A stretch of 5,754 nucleotides of DNA from Dehalococcoidia bacterium (GTDB taxonomy: Bacteria > Chloroflexota > Dehalococcoidia > SAR202 > UBA11138), in contig JAAXHZ010000344.1 of NCBI GenBank assembly GCA_012270625.1, positions 1 to 5,754 of the forward strand, read 5' to 3'. Below the pieces are notes generated by a model. That model worked only from the letters and a program-made list of their open reading frames with translations. It did not search any database and had not been told where the DNA came from. The translations under genes and the position numbers were made by a program. Positions 1-5,557 of the stretch are shown in pieces. The stretch's first letter is position 1, and the number at the start of each line of letters is the position of its first letter.

Positions 1-2
1 TG

Positions 3-104
3 TTCGGCGACCGTGACAGAGATGAATTGGCGATGCTGGCGTGGTCCCAATTCAACAGCGAGCCCGAAGATGAGGAATGGTTGGCGTCATGGTCGAAGAC
101 GTAG
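3..104 (+). CDS. C-terminal part of a small acidic protein, probable antitoxin partner of the MazF-like toxin
   Basis: An open frame enters from the left edge and stops at a TAG at 102-104, giving 33 visible residues with no start in the window. The visible tail is acidic and tryptophan-rich (motifs DRDELAMLAW and EPEDEEWLASW). Its stop lies inside the next gene, so the two overlap by 28 nt (or 16 nt if the downstream start is at 89). A small acidic protein encoded immediately before and overlapping a MazF/PemK toxin is the classical type II antitoxin arrangement, and acidic C-terminal tails of such antitoxins typically wrap the toxin dimer. The antitoxin role is inferred from position and composition. 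The DNA-binding N-terminal domain lies outside the window, so the antitoxin class cannot be named. Confidence 0.5.
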   Translation, partial: FGDRDRDELAMLAWSQFNSEPEDEEWLASWSKT

Positions 105-403
105 TTGAAGCGCCAATCTCATTCACAGACTTCAGCGGTGGCAAAGTGCGTCCCGTTCTGATACTCGCAGATGTGGGAATGGATGACTGGATAGTATGTC
201 CGCTCACCAGCGGACGGCAGAGGCGATCTGACGACATCCCAATTGCAAGAAGTGACGTGCAGCCCGGATCTCTGCTGCGCAACAGCTGGGCGCGTGGCAG
301 CAGACTCTATACACTCAACGAGAGAGTATTCGGACGCACTCTAGGCTCTGTCTCAAGCGCAAAGCTGACCGAAGTCGTTGCAGCAGTACGCAGCCTGTTC
401 TGA
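77..403 (+). CDS. mazF: MazF/PemK-family toxin (endoribonuclease)
   Basis: A 108-residue protein of normal length for the PemK/MazF family, whose members are mRNA-cleaving endoribonucleases and the toxin half of type II toxin-antitoxin pairs. Family landmarks appear in order: an N-terminal strand ending in APISFTD (residues 12-18), the KVRPVL strand with the conserved arginine R25, CPLTS with the catalytic-type Thr/Ser pair at 44-45, DDIPI (52-56), GSLLRNSWAR (64-73), the LYTLNE motif (77-82), and a C-terminal helix ending in AVRSLF. Known MazF enzymes use the Arg and Thr/Ser positions for cleavage, and both are present, so the toxin looks intact. The start is ATG 77, directly after a purine-rich GAAGATGAGGA stretch. 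ATG 89 is also possible and gives an N-terminus closer to the usual length. Either start lies inside the preceding ORF, which suggests translational coupling. The local GC content looks lower than in the central genes. Confidence 0.85.
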   Translation: MVGVMVEDVVEAPISFTDFSGGKVRPVLILADVGMDDWIVCPLTSGRQRRSDDIPIARSDVQPGSLLRNSWARGSRLYTLNERVFGRTLGSVSSAKLTEVVAAVRSLF

Positions 404-603
404 GCGACACTGACCTTCCCTTGTCCACATGGATGCGCACTCGTTCAGTTCTCTTCTCCGATTTACCTGCTTTGCCATTTATGAGCAGAACTGAGTAAAA
501 ATACTCAATTCATTGAGTACTCTGTATATGTCCCCTGTGAGTTCATTCGGCATTTGCGCGTCCAAGTCATCCCTTCAACCAAAGGTCAAACCAGCTAGTG
601 CCA
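404..603. other. Non-coding gap between convergent genes
   Basis: Two hundred bases between the stop of the MazF-like gene and the stop of the oxidase gene. It is more AT-rich than its right-hand neighbour. Apart from the inverted repeats at 492-522 I see no gene, tRNA or repeat array. A short + strand frame across its right half runs into the antisense of the oxidase and has no ribosome binding site. Confidence 0.6.
492..522 (-). terminator. Nested inverted repeats; candidate Rho-independent terminator for the - strand oxidase gene
   Basis: TACTCAAT (502-509) and ATTGAGTA (512-519) are perfect 8-bp arms around TC. On the - strand this can fold as a 7-bp stem with a TGAA loop followed immediately by five T's (501-497), about 85 nt beyond the stop of the oxidase gene ending at 604. 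The stem is AT-rich, so termination would be weak. The same bases also form TGAGTA-AAAA-TACTCA (492-507) and the palindrome GAGTACTC (515-522). Alternating half-sites like these would also suit a dimeric repressor. The site lies between two convergent genes, which favours a terminator over an operator. Confidence 0.4.
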
Positions 604-2205
604 TTACGCGTCGATCAAGACACCCGGGTTCAGTATCCCGTTGGGGTCTAGCGAACGCTTTGCGGCGCGGAGCGCGGCGGCGAACGGGTCGGGGCGCTCC
701 TGGTCGTACCAGGGACGGTGGAGTCTGCCGACGGCGTGGTGATGGGTGATGGTGCCCCCAGCTTCGATGATAGCGTCCGACGCGGCCTTCTTGATCGCCG
801 CCTGCTGAGCCGTGTAGTCGCCGCTCCTGTACGCTCCAGTGTAGGTGTAGTAGGGCGCGGGACCGTCTGGATAGACGTGGGTGAACCGGCAGTTGAGCGT
901 TCCACCGCCGCACACGTCGTCCAGCGCTCTGCCCATCATGTCGCGCACGTGAGAGTCGAGCTTGGGCCACTTGTCCCACGTTACGGCGGTCTCGACCGTG
1001 CCGGTTACGAGTCCGAGTCCAGCCGTCAGCCCGCCTCCGACGTTTATGAAGGCGTTGCGCCATGCGCCGACCGCTCCGCTCCTGCCCGTCGGCCTGCCGG
1101 AGCCGTCGTCGATCAGTATTTCATCGTCTTCGATCATGCCACCCGCGGCTCTCGCAATCTCGACAGCGGTGCGGATGTTCCAGTCCTGCGGAAGCTCTGC
1201 CGACTCGAACCCGACGATCAGCAGTGACCTGACACCGTCCATTCCGGCGGCGTCCTGAGCCAGCTCAGGATCGAGAACGCGCAGGTTGGCGGGCCATAGC
1301 TTGGCCTGTACGATCTGCCTCGCCACGTCCCAGGTCTGCTCCCATGTGTCGAAGGTCACTCCCGCGGTAGCTCTGAACCTGGGTCGGGCCTGGATGCGCA
1401 TCCACGCTTCGGTGATTATCCCCAAGATACCCTCGCTGCCGATCGCGAGCCGGTTGGGGTCTGGCCCGGCTCCGCCTCCAGGCAGTCGTCTGCTCTCCCA
1501 CCAACCCGTGGGGGTGAACATCCTGACCGACTCCACGAACTCGTCGATGTGGGTGTGGTTAGTGGCGTAGTGACCTCCCGACCGTGTGGCGATCCAACCG
1601 CCCAGGGTCGAGCCGGTGAAGCTCTGCGGATAGTGCCTGAGAGTGTACCCGTGAGGTCTGAGCTGATTCTCCAGGTGGGGGCCAAAGACACCCGTCTGTA
1701 TGCGCGCGGCGCGGGACGATTCGTCGATCTCCAGCACGCGGTCGAACTCGTCCATGTCTATCGTTACGACCCCGTCTGCCTCCGGGGGAGTGACTCCGCC
1801 GACCACAGACGAGCCGCCTCCAAACGGGACCACGACGTGCCCTTCCGAATCGCACCACTCCAGCACGCGCTCCAGCTCGGTCTCGTTACGTGGATGAGCT
1901 ACCGCGTCAGGCGGATTCGGGAAGCGCCCCTCGACCGCTGCGGGATCTCGATCGTCCGCGCTGTACGAGTGCAGGGCGCGCTCATAGTTGTCAGTGAAGC
2001 AGAATCCGGCGACAGAGCCCGGCGCCCGAATGCGAGGCGGTCTGAGCTCCAGGTCTTCGGCCTTCGGGATGGGTGGAGCAGCGATCCGGGTACCGAATCG
2101 CTCAGATAGCTGTGCGGCGTGCAGAGCGCGCTCCGCGTCCGTCGGCTCCTCGGACTGGAGTCCCCACGTCCAGAAGCTCCGCCTCGGTCTGTGAGTTGAG
2201 GTCAT
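604..2205 (-). CDS. FAD-binding oxidoreductase, alkyldihydroxyacetonephosphate synthase-like
   Basis: A 533-residue flavoprotein of the PCMH/VAO superfamily, closest by motif to alkyl-DHAP synthase (AGPS), the enzyme that swaps the acyl group of acyl-DHAP for a fatty alcohol in ether-lipid synthesis. In order it shows an N-terminal FWTWG (11-15), the FAD-pyrophosphate loop PFGGGSSVVGG (127-137), a second FAD-binding segment around STLGGWIATRSGG (199-211), GSEGILGIITEA (257-268), THVYPDG (442-448), the triple histidine of AGPS enzymes at 488-490 in THHHAVG, and the C-terminal DPNGILNPG (520-528). Length fits bacterial AGPS-like proteins, which lack the long eukaryotic N-terminal extension. The arginine of the AGPS Y-I-R-D segment appears to be Asn388 here (AFIN), so the substrate may differ; other members of the superfamily oxidise hydroxy acids or other small alcohols. 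Start ATG at 2205 is preceded by AGGAA (2218-2214) at good spacing. It lies 69 bp downstream of the transporter gene on the same strand and is probably co-transcribed. Confidence 0.85.
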   Translation of the reverse strand: MTSTHRPRRSFWTWGLQSEEPTDAERALHAAQLSERFGTRIAAPPIPKAEDLELRPPRIRAPGSVAGFCFTDNYERALHSYSADDRDPAAVEGRFPNPPDAVAHPRNETELERVLEWCDSEGHVVVPFGGGSSVVGGVTPPEADGVVTIDMDEFDRVLEIDESSRAARIQTGVFGPHLENQLRPHGYTLRHYPQSFTGSTLGGWIATRSGGHYATNHTHIDEFVESVRMFTPTGWWESRRLPGGGAGPDPNRLAIGSEGILGIITEAWMRIQARPRFRATAGVTFDTWEQTWDVARQIVQAKLWPANLRVLDPELAQDAAGMDGVRSLLIVGFESAELPQDWNIRTAVEIARAAGGMIEDDEILIDDGSGRPTGRSGAVGAWRNAFINVGGGLTAGLGLVTGTVETAVTWDKWPKLDSHVRDMMGRALDDVCGGGTLNCRFTHVYPDGPAPYYTYTGAYRSGDYTAQQAAIKKAASDAIIEAGGTITHHHAVGRLHRPWYDQERPDPFAAALRAAKRSLDPNGILNPGVLIDA

Positions 2206-2241
2206 GTCACGTATTCCTGCTAGCTGGCTGGGAGAATGGTA

Positions 2242-2262
2242 GCCGCAGACGTGTACTGCGGC
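2242..2262 (-). repeat. GC-rich inverted repeat in the transporter-oxidase gap
   Basis: GCCGCAG (2242-2248) and CTGCGGC (2256-2262) are perfect 7-bp arms around a 7-nt spacer, lying 12 nt beyond the transporter stop and upstream of the oxidase ribosome binding site. No T-run follows on the - strand, so a canonical intrinsic terminator is unlikely. In the transcript it could act as a 3'-end stabiliser or partial attenuator that sets different levels of the two products. The role is inferred from position only. Confidence 0.4.
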
Positions 2263-2274
2263 AAGGACTGCCCA

Positions 2275-3417
2275 CTACTCCCTATCCCCGGCGCGAATGC
2301 CGAAGGCCACTGGTATCGCAGCGAGAGGGGCCGCCGCGCCCAAGTAGAAAGGCGCGCCAAGGTCTGCGAAAGCTCCAGATACGCCGCCGGACACTACAGA
2401 TCCTAGGAAAACGCCCAGGGAGTAGATGGCGTAGAAGATGCCGAACGCCGTTCCTCGCCGACTTCTGCCAGCCTGCTCGGCGACCGAGACGCTGAGAGAC
2501 GGGAACAGCAGACCGAATCCAAGTCCGAATATGAGCATGGCCGCGTAAATTGCGGTCGTGCTCCCACCCAGGACGGCCAACGTGAGGCTGCTGACTCCGA
2601 GGAAGCCGAGGCCGCAGACCACGGTGAGAGATCGAGACCCTTCATCCATAGTTCGGTGGGCTGGACTCGCCATGACCACCGTCGCGACCAGCGAGAACGT
2701 CGCAAATGCGATACCCGACATCCTTGCTGATCCTCCCATTTCCTCCACGACGATCGGAAGGTGATTGATGAGCGCGCCGATACCGAACGTCATCACCAGA
2801 ACCGACCAGAACACCCTGAGCAGAACGCCGTTGCGTGCAAGCGCAGACACCGTCTGCCGGTCCTGTGGAGGCTCACTAATCGAGTGTGACGAGCCGGGTA
2901 CCAGAATCCAGAAAGCCACGGCGGCCAGAAGCATTAACGTCGCGCTTGTGGCGAACACCGCCTCAAAACCCAACAGCTCGCGGATGCCTCCAGCGAGCGG
3001 CGGGCCGATAACCGCAGACACAGCTATCAGCGAACCGCTGATACCCATCGATCTGACGCGCTGGCTTCTGGAGCGGTCTCCCAGCATTGCGAACGCGCCC
3101 GGCGCGAGGACACCAGCGAACAGCCCGTGGAATGCTCGCAGAATGAGTAGCTGCGCTGGTGTATCTACGAGAGAGTACGCGTACAGCGACACTGAAGTCA
3201 GCAGCATTCCGACGATGACAAGACGCTTGCGGTCCATCCTATCCAGCAGAGCTCCGGCTCCCAGGTTGCCCAGGAGGTTAGCCGCCGAGTACATCCCGAC
3301 CGTGACGCCGATCATCGCCGCCTGCGCACCGAGCGAGCGGGAGTATGTGGCAATCACCGGGAGCTGCATGAACAGGTCCATGAACGCGACCAGCGCCACG
3401 GCCCTGATGGTCCACAT
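2275..3417 (-). CDS. Major facilitator superfamily transporter, 12 membrane segments, efflux-type
   Basis: An MFS permease of about 380 residues. Counting from the ATG at 3417, roughly twelve hydrophobic helices can be traced, with a longer polar stretch in the middle (GSSHSISEPPQDRQTV) separating the two six-helix halves. The loop between helices 2 and 3 has motif A (GALLDRMDRKRL), typical of MFS proteins. Helix 5 ends in GPPLAGG, matching motif C (GPxxGG), which known drug:H+ antiporters carry; this hints at export rather than uptake. No substrate can be named. Start choice: the frame stays open to a TTG at 3486, but the added codons are rich in ATA, AGA and TTG and lie almost on top of a possible -10 box (TAAAAT, 3499-3494). 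ATG 3417 sits directly before helix 1; TTG 3456 is another option. No start has a clear Shine-Dalgarno. The oxidase gene follows on the same strand. Confidence 0.85.
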   Translation of the reverse strand: MWTIRAVALVAFMDLFMQLPVIATYSRSLGAQAAMIGVTVGMYSAANLLGNLGAGALLDRMDRKRLVIVGMLLTSVSLYAYSLVDTPAQLLILRAFHGLFAGVLAPGAFAMLGDRSRSQRVRSMGISGSLIAVSAVIGPPLAGGIRELLGFEAVFATSATLMLLAAVAFWILVPGSSHSISEPPQDRQTVSALARNGVLLRVFWSVLVMTFGIGALINHLPIVVEEMGGSARMSGIAFATFSLVATVVMASPAHRTMDEGSRSLTVVCGLGFLGVSSLTLAVLGGSTTAIYAAMLIFGLGFGLLFPSLSVSVAEQAGRSRRGTAFGIFYAIYSLGVFLGSVVSGGVSGAFADLGAPFYLGAAAPLAAIPVAFGIRAGDRE

Positions 3418-3493
3418 CACCAAGGGGCTGGACTGTGTCCGCGCTTTTGAAGTCAATTCATGTATTCTCTGCGGTCTCTGCAACAAGCACCAT

Positions 3494-3499
3494 ATTTTA
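3494..3499 (-). promoter_or_regulatory. Possible -10 box for the transporter-oxidase transcription unit
   Basis: Read on the - strand, TAAAAT matches the sigma-70 -10 consensus at five of six positions. A weak -35 match (TACACA, 3523-3518) lies 18 nt upstream and touches the palindrome at 3523-3540. Transcription would begin near 3487, which argues against translation starting at the TTG at 3486. The assignment rests on motif match only. Confidence 0.25.
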
Positions 3500-3522
3500 G
3501 GGTATCAGGGCGGGGCATGTGT

Positions 3523-3540
3523 AACTGCACTTATGCAGTT
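3523..3540. promoter_or_regulatory. Perfect operator-like palindrome in the divergent intergenic region
   Basis: AACTGCA (3523-3529) and TGCAGTT (3534-3540) are perfect 7-bp arms separated by CTTA, an 18-bp dyad of the size bound by dimeric helix-turn-helix regulators. It lies between the divergent transporter and M19-like genes, beside a weak -35 candidate for the former and about 35 bp upstream of a TATAAT box for the latter. A regulator bound here could affect both directions. No regulator gene is visible in the window, and a hairpin role in RNA is less likely because no long leader is expected here. Confidence 0.45.
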
Positions 3541-3574
3541 TTCAGTGGTTAGTGGCTGGAGCCGCCGCATAGTC

Positions 3575-3580
3575 TATAAT
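3575..3580 (+). promoter_or_regulatory. TATAAT -10 box, candidate promoter for the M19-like gene
   Basis: An exact TATAAT stands 42 bp before the ATG at 3623, in the correct direction and inside an otherwise non-coding divergent region. No convincing -35 is seen at 16-18 bp spacing (TGGCTG or GTGGCT), so activation by a factor bound at 3523-3540 would be plausible. A second candidate, TATACA at 3612-3617, is placed so that transcription could begin at or next to the ATG, giving a leaderless message; this would explain the missing Shine-Dalgarno. Confidence 0.4.
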
Positions 3581-3622
3581 CAAGTCGAATATCTTCCAGT
3601 GTCTCAGCCCATATACAGTCCT

Positions 3623-4627
3623 ATGTCCACTCAGCAAGAAAGCTCAGACATCTACGGTCAGTCTGTTGTATTCGACGGACTGAACGTCAGCAACTGGGAC
3701 AGCCCTGACGTGTTCCGAAGCCTGGACGCGGGCAGGGTGACGGGCATAAACGCCACAATGGCTATCTGGGAGAACTTTCGCGAGGCGATGGACAACCTCG
3801 CGGGCTGGGTGCACAGGTTCGAGACCCACCAGGACACCCTGATACAGGCGCGCACCTCGAACGACATCCTGCAGGCCAAGGAGCAGGGCAAGGTCGGCGT
3901 CGTGCTCGGCTGGCAGAACTCATCGCCCATAGAGAACGACCTAGACCGGCTCGCGCTGTTCCACACACTGGGCGTCAGAATTATCCAGATCACCTACAAC
4001 GAGCGTAACCTGGTCGGCAACGGCTGTTACGAGCGAACGGACGAGGGACTGAGCAGGTTCGGACAGGACCTTGTCAGGGAGATGAACCGACTCGGCATCC
4101 TGATAGACCTGTCGCACGTCGGCGACCGGACGACGCTCGACGCGGCTGAGCTGTCCGAACAGCCCGTGGCCTGCACTCACGCGAACGCGCGCGCCTTCTT
4201 CGACCATCCCAGGAACAAGACTGAGGACGCGCTCAGGCTGATCACGGAGCGCGGCGGCGTGATTGGCGCCAACGCCTTCCCGCCTTTTCTGCGCAACGGG
4301 TTTGAGTCCACGATCCATGACTACGTCGACGCCATAGACGATCTTGTCGAGCGCGTCGGCATCGATCACGTCGGAATCGGCACCGACTACACGCAGAACC
4401 AGCCCAAGGCATTCTTCGATTGGATATTCTCCCAGCAGGGCACGAAGCTGATGGACGTCTCGGACGCCTACCCTGAGAATCTGCTGCATCCGTCCGGTAT
4501 GGAGACTCCAGACAGCCTCTCTAACGTCGCGACTGAGCTCCAGCGGCGGGGATACCGCACCGAGGACATCGCGAAGATACTCGGCGGGAACTGGCTGCGG
4601 CTGTTCTCACAGGTATGGGGCAAGTAG
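3623..4627 (+). CDS. Peptidase M19 / renal-dipeptidase-fold protein lacking canonical metal ligands
   Basis: A 334-residue protein of the M19 membrane-dipeptidase family (amidohydrolase-like TIM barrel). Bacterial members are usually cytoplasmic, and no signal peptide is visible. Preserved family motifs are DLSHVG (162-167, His165), CTH plus HPRN (184-198, His186 and Arg197), GIGTDYT (251-257, Asp255) and the C-terminal GGNWLRLF (321-328). The usual first zinc motif DGHxD reads DGLNV (18-22), and the bridging glutamate position reads Gln in GWQN (96-99). Three classical ligands thus appear to be gone while the other half of the site is kept. From memory, a subgroup of M19 proteins, including one beside the dimethylglycine-catabolism genes of Pseudomonas, shares DGLxxxxW, GxQN, QNLVGxGCYE-like and FFDW motifs. 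The change is therefore probably a subfamily trait rather than decay, and dipeptidase activity is doubtful. The frame is open far upstream, but that part is antisense to the transporter; ATG 3623 is the first start after the TATAAT box. There is no clear ribosome binding site. Confidence 0.85.
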   Translation: MSTQQESSDIYGQSVVFDGLNVSNWDSPDVFRSLDAGRVTGINATMAIWENFREAMDNLAGWVHRFETHQDTLIQARTSNDILQAKEQGKVGVVLGWQNSSPIENDLDRLALFHTLGVRIIQITYNERNLVGNGCYERTDEGLSRFGQDLVREMNRLGILIDLSHVGDRTTLDAAELSEQPVACTHANARAFFDHPRNKTEDALRLITERGGVIGANAFPPFLRNGFESTIHDYVDAIDDLVERVGIDHVGIGTDYTQNQPKAFFDWIFSQQGTKLMDVSDAYPENLLHPSGMETPDSLSNVATELQRRGYRTEDIAKILGGNWLRLFSQVWGK

Positions 4628-4648
4628 GCGATTTGGCGTCCGGCTAGA

Positions 4649-5428
4649 TCACGCGCCTGGAGCGTCTGCCTGATCTATGAACCTGCCGACCTCGAAGTTG
4701 AAGACGCTGGGGTTCTCGTAATAGACAGAGTGCCCGCAGCCCGGCACGCGGATTAGCTCCGAACCCGGTATGTGACTCGAAGCCGCCTCGAGGACATGCG
4801 GGGGAGTGATGTCGTCTTCCTCTCCCACGATGAACAGAGTTGGGACCTTCAGGTTGGCGAGCTCCGCGCCTCTTGGGCCGCCACTCAGAACGCCCGCGAT
4901 CTGTGGTCTGGGTGGATTGGTGCGCGAGATCTGCAGGTACAAGTTTGCCAGCTCAGGCTGGCGCGCTCCGAAACTTCCGGCAACCGCGCGGAATCCGATC
5001 TCCCGCGTCGTGGGCTGGCTGTCGCGCCACTCGGCCAGCGCCTGCTCCACGTCGGGTTCGCCCATTCCGCCCGTGGTGTCGGCCAAGACGAGGCTGCGTG
5101 TCCTCGTTGTGTACTCGACCGCGAATCCGAGCGCGGTGCGCCCTCCCATCGACTGGGCGACCAGATGAGCCGATTCTATCTCCAGATGATCGAGCAGAGC
5201 GGCGAGGTCATCGACGAATGACTTCATGCCGGGCCCGTCTGCCACGTCGTAGCTGTGTCCGAAGCCCCGGTGGGAGAACGTGATGCAGCGGTAGTTCTCG
5301 GAGAAGTACGGTATCTGCTGCCACCATGAGAGCAGATTGCCGCCCGCGCCGTGACAGAAGACGATCGCCTCACCCGCACCATACTCCTGGTAGTCGATCT
5401 CGATTCCGTTTATGGGTACTCGCGGCAT
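4649..5428 (-). CDS. Alpha/beta hydrolase
   Basis: A 259-residue protein of normal length for single-domain alpha/beta hydrolases. Visible elements are HGAGGN (26-31) forming the oxyanion-hole turn after the third strand, SHRGFGHS (52-59), the nucleophile elbow AQSMGG with Ser93 (alanine replaces the first glycine of G-x-S-x-G), the acid in GEEDDITPP (Asp205 most likely) and the catalytic histidine His233 in GCGHSVYYENP. The triad is complete, so the protein should be active. No signal peptide is seen, so it is probably cytoplasmic. It most resembles the general esterase / enol-lactonase / C-C-bond hydrolase group; the substrate cannot be fixed from sequence. Start ATG 5428 has a strong AAAGGAG (5443-5437) eight bases upstream. 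The gene converges on the M19-like gene with only 21 bp between stop codons and no recognisable terminator, and diverges from the antitoxin gene at 5558. Confidence 0.88.
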   Translation of the reverse strand: MPRVPINGIEIDYQEYGAGEAIVFCHGAGGNLLSWWQQIPYFSENYRCITFSHRGFGHSYDVADGPGMKSFVDDLAALLDHLEIESAHLVAQSMGGRTALGFAVEYTTRTRSLVLADTTGGMGEPDVEQALAEWRDSQPTTREIGFRAVAGSFGARQPELANLYLQISRTNPPRPQIAGVLSGGPRGAELANLKVPTLFIVGEEDDITPPHVLEAASSHIPGSELIRVPGCGHSVYYENPSVFNFEVGRFIDQADAPGA

Positions 5429-5436
5429 TTGGGCTG

Positions 5437-5443
5437 CTCCTTT
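5437..5443 (-). promoter_or_regulatory. Strong ribosome binding site of the alpha/beta hydrolase
   Basis: AAAGGAG read on the - strand, eight bases before the ATG at 5428. It fixes that start. It contrasts with the transporter and M19-like genes in this window, which have no clear Shine-Dalgarno. Confidence 0.7.
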
Positions 5444-5506
5444 GTTCGTGCGCTAACACAGCCGATCATGCCATCCAGAGAGACACGAAATCGGCGTTCT
5501 TCGCTT

Positions 5507-5528
5507 TACACTAATGTAGTGTACATTA
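5507..5528. promoter_or_regulatory. Two interleaved perfect palindromes, likely operator of the toxin-antitoxin operon
   Basis: TACACTA (5507-5513) and TAGTGTA (5517-5523) are perfect 7-bp arms around ATG. Shifted by five bases, TAATGTA (5512-5518) and TACATTA (5522-5528) are perfect 7-bp arms around GTG. The dyads share 12 bases and end 29 bp before the antitoxin ATG. Ribbon-helix-helix antitoxins of VapB type are known to bind short palindromes at their own promoters, often in tandem, so autoregulation of the operon starting at 5558 is the natural reading. A -35/-10 pair could not be assigned with confidence. Confidence 0.55.
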
Positions 5529-5557
5529 CTCACGTGAACTGTCTTGGGGAGGGGACC

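Noticed and set aside
513..749. Short + strand frame beginning in the 404-603 gap
   Set aside because: It starts with TTG, has no ribosome binding site, and most of it is antisense to the oxidase C-terminus, including the triple-histidine region.
1549..2109. 186-codon + strand frame opposite the oxidase gene
   Set aside because: It is the complement of conserved FAD-binding sequence, has no ribosome binding site and reads as low-complexity Arg/Ala-rich protein. It is a shadow caused by high GC.
2765..3622. In-frame open extension of the M19-like gene by about 286 codons upstream, antisense to the transporter gene
   Set aside because: The translated extension is serine-, proline- and arginine-rich without family similarity, is exactly opposite a convincing membrane protein, and passes through the TATAAT box. 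The M19 domain is complete from ATG 3623.
3941..4489. 182-codon - strand frame opposite the M19-like gene
   Set aside because: It lies entirely opposite conserved M19 motifs and has no recognisable domain; typical antisense shadow.
4628..4648. Terminator between the convergent M19-like and hydrolase genes
   Set aside because: The 21-bp gap and its surroundings show no stable hairpin or T-run.
4772..5283. Three overlapping + strand frames opposite the alpha/beta hydrolase
   Set aside because: The hydrolase has a complete catalytic triad and a strong ribosome binding site on the other strand. These frames are Arg/Ser-rich shadows.
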